A DNA stretch of 7,987 nucleotides from NCBI GenBank assembly GCA_007123465.1, contig SKLB01000091.1, positions 1 to 7,987 of the forward strand, given 5' to 3'. How positions within the stretch are numbered: position 1 is the first letter of the stretch; the number at the start of each line of letters is the position of its first letter. Source of the stretch: Spirochaetales bacterium (lineage in GTDB: Bacteria; Spirochaetota; Spirochaetia; DSM-27196; PWMO01). Position numbers and translations under genes: made by a program. Under the pieces are notes generated by a model that saw only the letters and a program-made list of their open reading frames with translations, searched no databases and had not been told where the DNA came from. Positions 5,664-7,987 of this stretch are shown piece after piece.

Positions 5664-6917
5664 ATGCACGGTTCTCAATCTATGCCAAGTCCGACGCTCT
5701 GCCGGGGGAGCATCCGGGTGGTGCTTCTGACGCTGATACTGTCCGTAATGGTGACGCTGCCGGCAACTGCCGCCGCCGGCAGTCTGGTCTCCGTGGAACC
5801 CGATCACTCCTACAGCGCGGCTGAGGTGGACGCAATGGCGGCGCGCCTGTTCAACGGCCAGCAGACGCCGCAAGCGCAGTTCAGCGTTGACGTCTTTATC
5901 CTGCGTTACCAGAGCGTCGACCTTCAGGATCAGCCGACGGTGGTAACCGCCCAGCTGTTTGTGCCGCGCTACACCACCCACGCGGAACGGCCGGTCTACA
6001 TCTTTGCAGCCGGAACCACCGGACTGACCGATCAATGCCGGCCGCTGCGCGAGCACCAGGTGGGCATCAACTGGGGCCTCTACCGCCACCACGTACTGGC
6101 TCATGCCGGCCAGGGTGCCATCGGCATGATCCCGGAATACATGCATTTTGGCGAACCGGATCGGCTGCAGCCGTACTTCATTGCAGAAGCCGAAGCGCGG
6201 GTACTGCTGGACGCCATTCGCGCGCTGGGCAACTACTTTGGCCGGCAAGCGCAGGATGCCGAGCGTGCAAGCGCCGTACGGCCGGCGGGCGCCTTCCTGG
6301 CGGGCTTCTCGCAGGGCGGCCACGCTGCGTTTGCGGCCGCTGACCGCCGCGCCGCCTACGCGCCCGACGTCACAATTGCCGGCATCATCGGCTACGGTCC
6401 TACCACCAACATCGAGAGCCTCTTGCGCGAGTTCTCCGTGGTAGCGCCCCCGCTGATCTACAGCTACGCGCAGCACTACGGCTACGATCGGTTTGATCCT
6501 TCGCTGATGCTCGCCGATCGCTGGCTGCCCTCGCTGGCGCAGGATGTACAGCGGCTCTGCATCCTTGGGCTGCAGTCCTACTACCCGTGGCGTCCGGGCC
6601 CGCTGTTCCGCAGCGAATTCACCCGCGCGCTGCACAACCGGCGCCTGGCCGACGCATACCCCGAAATCGAGCGTATTCTGCGCCAGAACAGTACCGGGCT
6701 CTCCGGCCACGGGGTTGCCGCCCTGATTCTGCAGGGCGGCAACGACGTGGTTGTGAATCTCGATGACCAGGCCGAGTTCGTAGTAGCGCTGCGCAACCGC
6801 GGCAGCAGCGTGCGCTACCTGGTATACCCCAGCTCGCCGCACGATACGCGCCAGATCGGCTTTGCCGAAGTTCAACAATGGATGGACCAACGAAAACAGA
6901 CACAGGAGAATCGATAG
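5664..6917 (+). CDS. Secreted alpha/beta hydrolase, secretory-lipase-like
   Basis: This 417-residue exported serine hydrolase resembles the secretory lipase (LIP) type of alpha/beta hydrolase and should cleave an ester in the periplasm or outside the cell. The N-terminus has a signal peptide (hydrophobic about 18-34, ending VTLPATAAAG) with no lipobox. The core shows AGTTG (116-120, likely the oxyanion region), the EYMHFGEPD segment that follows strand beta-4 in this family, and the nucleophile elbow GFSQGGHAA with S216. The acid is in LQGGNDVVV (D361) and the histidine in SSPHDT (H393), a complete triad. C125 and C299 are shared with the downstream paralogue and may form a disulfide. I chose the ATG at 5664, just after the promoter and an AGAGAG purine run. 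An ATG at 5682 is possible but has no ribosome binding site. The substrate (lipid, acetyl or other ester) cannot be read from the sequence. Confidence 0.88.
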   Translation: MHGSQSMPSPTLCRGSIRVVLLTLILSVMVTLPATAAAGSLVSVEPDHSYSAAEVDAMAARLFNGQQTPQAQFSVDVFILRYQSVDLQDQPTVVTAQLFVPRYTTHAERPVYIFAAGTTGLTDQCRPLREHQVGINWGLYRHHVLAHAGQGAIGMIPEYMHFGEPDRLQPYFIAEAEARVLLDAIRALGNYFGRQAQDAERASAVRPAGAFLAGFSQGGHAAFAAADRRAAYAPDVTIAGIIGYGPTTNIESLLREFSVVAPPLIYSYAQHYGYDRFDPSLMLADRWLPSLAQDVQRLCILGLQSYYPWRPGPLFRSEFTRALHNRRLADAYPEIERILRQNSTGLSGHGVAALILQGGNDVVVNLDDQAEFVVALRNRGSSVRYLVYPSSPHDTRQIGFAEVQQWMDQRKQTQENR

Positions 6918-7987
6918 TGAAGCGCCTGCTGATATTGCCACTACTCTTGCTGCAGCTGCTGCTGCCGGCATTTGCCGCGGCTGAGAGCGCCGCGCAGCCC
7001 GGCAGCATTATTTCGGTGATGCACGAGAAGGGCTACCTGCCGCACGTGTTGCGCCAACAGACAGCCACGCTCTTTGAGAGCTTTGGCGTGCCGGATGCGG
7101 ACTACGCGGTTGACCGCTACTGGATCCGGTTTCGCAGTACGGATTTTGACGGCAGCGAGGCCGTGGTTCGTGCCCAGCTCTACGTTCCGCGCTTTGACGA
7201 GCCCACCGAACGTCCGTTGCTGGTCTTTGGCGCCGGGACAACCGGTATAGCTGAACGCTGCGCCCCGATACTGGAGGTTCCCGAACGCAACCGCTGGGGC
7301 TGGTACGTTGCCAATATGCTGGCGTACGCCGGCAAGGGCTATATCGTGATCTTTCCCGAGTACCTGGGCTTCGGTGATCCCGATACCCCGCAGCGCTACT
7401 TCAGCAAGGTCGCCGAGGGTCACGTCATGCTCGACGCCATCCGCGCCGGCTACAACTTCTTCCGGCACGGCGATCACAACCGTGCCAGCGCGGTACGTCC
7501 GTCGCAGAGCGTGTTTGCCGCCGGCTATTCGCAGGGCGGCCACGCCGCTCACGCCGCTGCCGACCTGCGGCCGGACTACGCCCCGGAGGTGCCGCTCAGC
7601 GGCCTGATCGGTTTTGGCCAGACCAATTGCGTTGCAACTCTGATGCGCGAAATGGCCTACTACGCTCCCTACATCATCTACTCCTACGCCGAGATGTACG
7701 GCCACGATGAAATCGACCCCTCAGACTACCTGCAGCCAAAGTGGCTGCCCACGCTGCAGCAGGATATGTTCCGCTTCTGCGTTGAGGAGTTCCAGCACTA
7801 CTATCCGCGCGACGGCAAGGATCTTTATACCGAGGCGTTCCACCGGGCGCTGAACAGCGGCGAGCAGCGACTGGCCGAGGAGTTCCCTGCTATGGCGGCG
7901 CGTCTCGAGGAGAACATGGCCGGACTCTCGGGACACGCTATACCAACCCTGGTGCTACACGGTGAACATGACATTATCGTCTCTATA
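6917..7987 (+). CDS. Second secreted alpha/beta hydrolase, paralogue (3'-truncated by window)
   Basis: The frame is open from a GTG at 6917 to the last base (357 residues, no stop). The GTG shares its first G with the TAG stop of the upstream gene, and AGGAGA (6903-6908) sits eight bases before it, so translation is probably coupled. The N-terminus is a classic signal peptide (VKRLLILPLLLLQLLLPAF then AAAES). The protein is clearly a paralogue of its neighbour. Shared stretches include AGTTG, DAIRA, RASAVRP, G-x-SQGGHAA (S205), YAPxV, IYSYA, DxxxxxxxWLP and GLSGH. The acid is in GEHDIIV (D352). The catalytic histidine and about 50 residues should lie beyond the window, judging by the paralogue. 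C115 and C288 match the paralogue's cysteine pair. It is most likely a duplication product with diverged specificity, acting outside the cytoplasm. Confidence 0.9.
   Translation, partial: MKRLLILPLLLLQLLLPAFAAAESAAQPGSIISVMHEKGYLPHVLRQQTATLFESFGVPDADYAVDRYWIRFRSTDFDGSEAVVRAQLYVPRFDEPTERPLLVFGAGTTGIAERCAPILEVPERNRWGWYVANMLAYAGKGYIVIFPEYLGFGDPDTPQRYFSKVAEGHVMLDAIRAGYNFFRHGDHNRASAVRPSQSVFAAGYSQGGHAAHAAADLRPDYAPEVPLSGLIGFGQTNCVATLMREMAYYAPYIIYSYAEMYGHDEIDPSDYLQPKWLPTLQQDMFRFCVEEFQHYYPRDGKDLYTEAFHRALNSGEQRLAEEFPAMAARLEENMAGLSGHAIPTLVLHGEHDIIVSI

Noticed and set aside
5664..5780. Lipoprotein signal in the first hydrolase
   Set aside because: The only early cysteine (residue 13) precedes the hydrophobic stretch, so there is no lipobox. 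An ordinary secretory signal peptide fits better.
5421..6971. A 516-codon open frame on the minus strand opposite the first hydrolase
   Set aside because: The plus-strand frame has a signal peptide, a full catalytic triad and a paralogue. The antisense frame has low-complexity Ala/Arg/Gln sequence and also crosses the intergenic promoters.

Overview
The window is a GC-rich bacterial chromosomal segment with dense coding, very short intergenic gaps and frequent GTG/TTG starts. The lineage cannot be fixed from sequence alone. A tRNA gene without an encoded CCA end argues against enteric gammaproteobacteria, and the overall character would fit a free-living, moderately high-GC group such as the Spirochaetota. 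That assignment is a weak inference. No mobile element, CRISPR array or phage gene was seen.

Left part (1-1300). Two divergent small genes of unknown function (a 108-residue protein on the minus strand and a 129-residue protein on the plus strand) share a 96-bp spacer with back-to-back promoters whose -35 boxes overlap. A complete tRNA-Leu(CAA) follows, then a short direct repeat, a perfect 45-bp palindrome, and about 185 nt of very GC-rich, hairpin-forming sequence. This last stretch leads into a low-specificity L-threonine aldolase gene (1293-2375, plus).

Middle part (2342-5545, minus). A compact three-gene operon reads right to left: an AlgF-like periplasmic protein, an AlgI-like membrane-bound O-acyltransferase (MBOAT) and an AlgJ-like SGNH-type acetyltransferase. 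Together they make a complete polysaccharide O-acetylation module: AlgI moves acetyl groups across the inner membrane, and AlgJ and AlgF act in the periplasm. The F-I-J order differs from the I-J-F order of the Pseudomonas alginate operon and resembles the G-H-I order of the acetylated-cellulose (wss) operon. No polymerase gene lies in the window, so the polymer is unknown. The last gene of the operon overlaps the end of the threonine aldolase gene by 34 nt, tail to tail.

Right part (5546-7987, plus). Divergent from the acetylation operon, across a 118-bp promoter region, lie two tandem paralogous secreted alpha/beta hydrolases resembling the secretory lipase family. The stop codon of the first overlaps the GTG start of the second by one base. 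The second gene runs off the window before its catalytic histidine. The back-to-back placement of an exopolysaccharide acetylation cassette and two exported serine esterases suggests that acylation and de-esterification of an envelope polymer could be linked. This is the most interesting functional hypothesis here, and it remains an inference.
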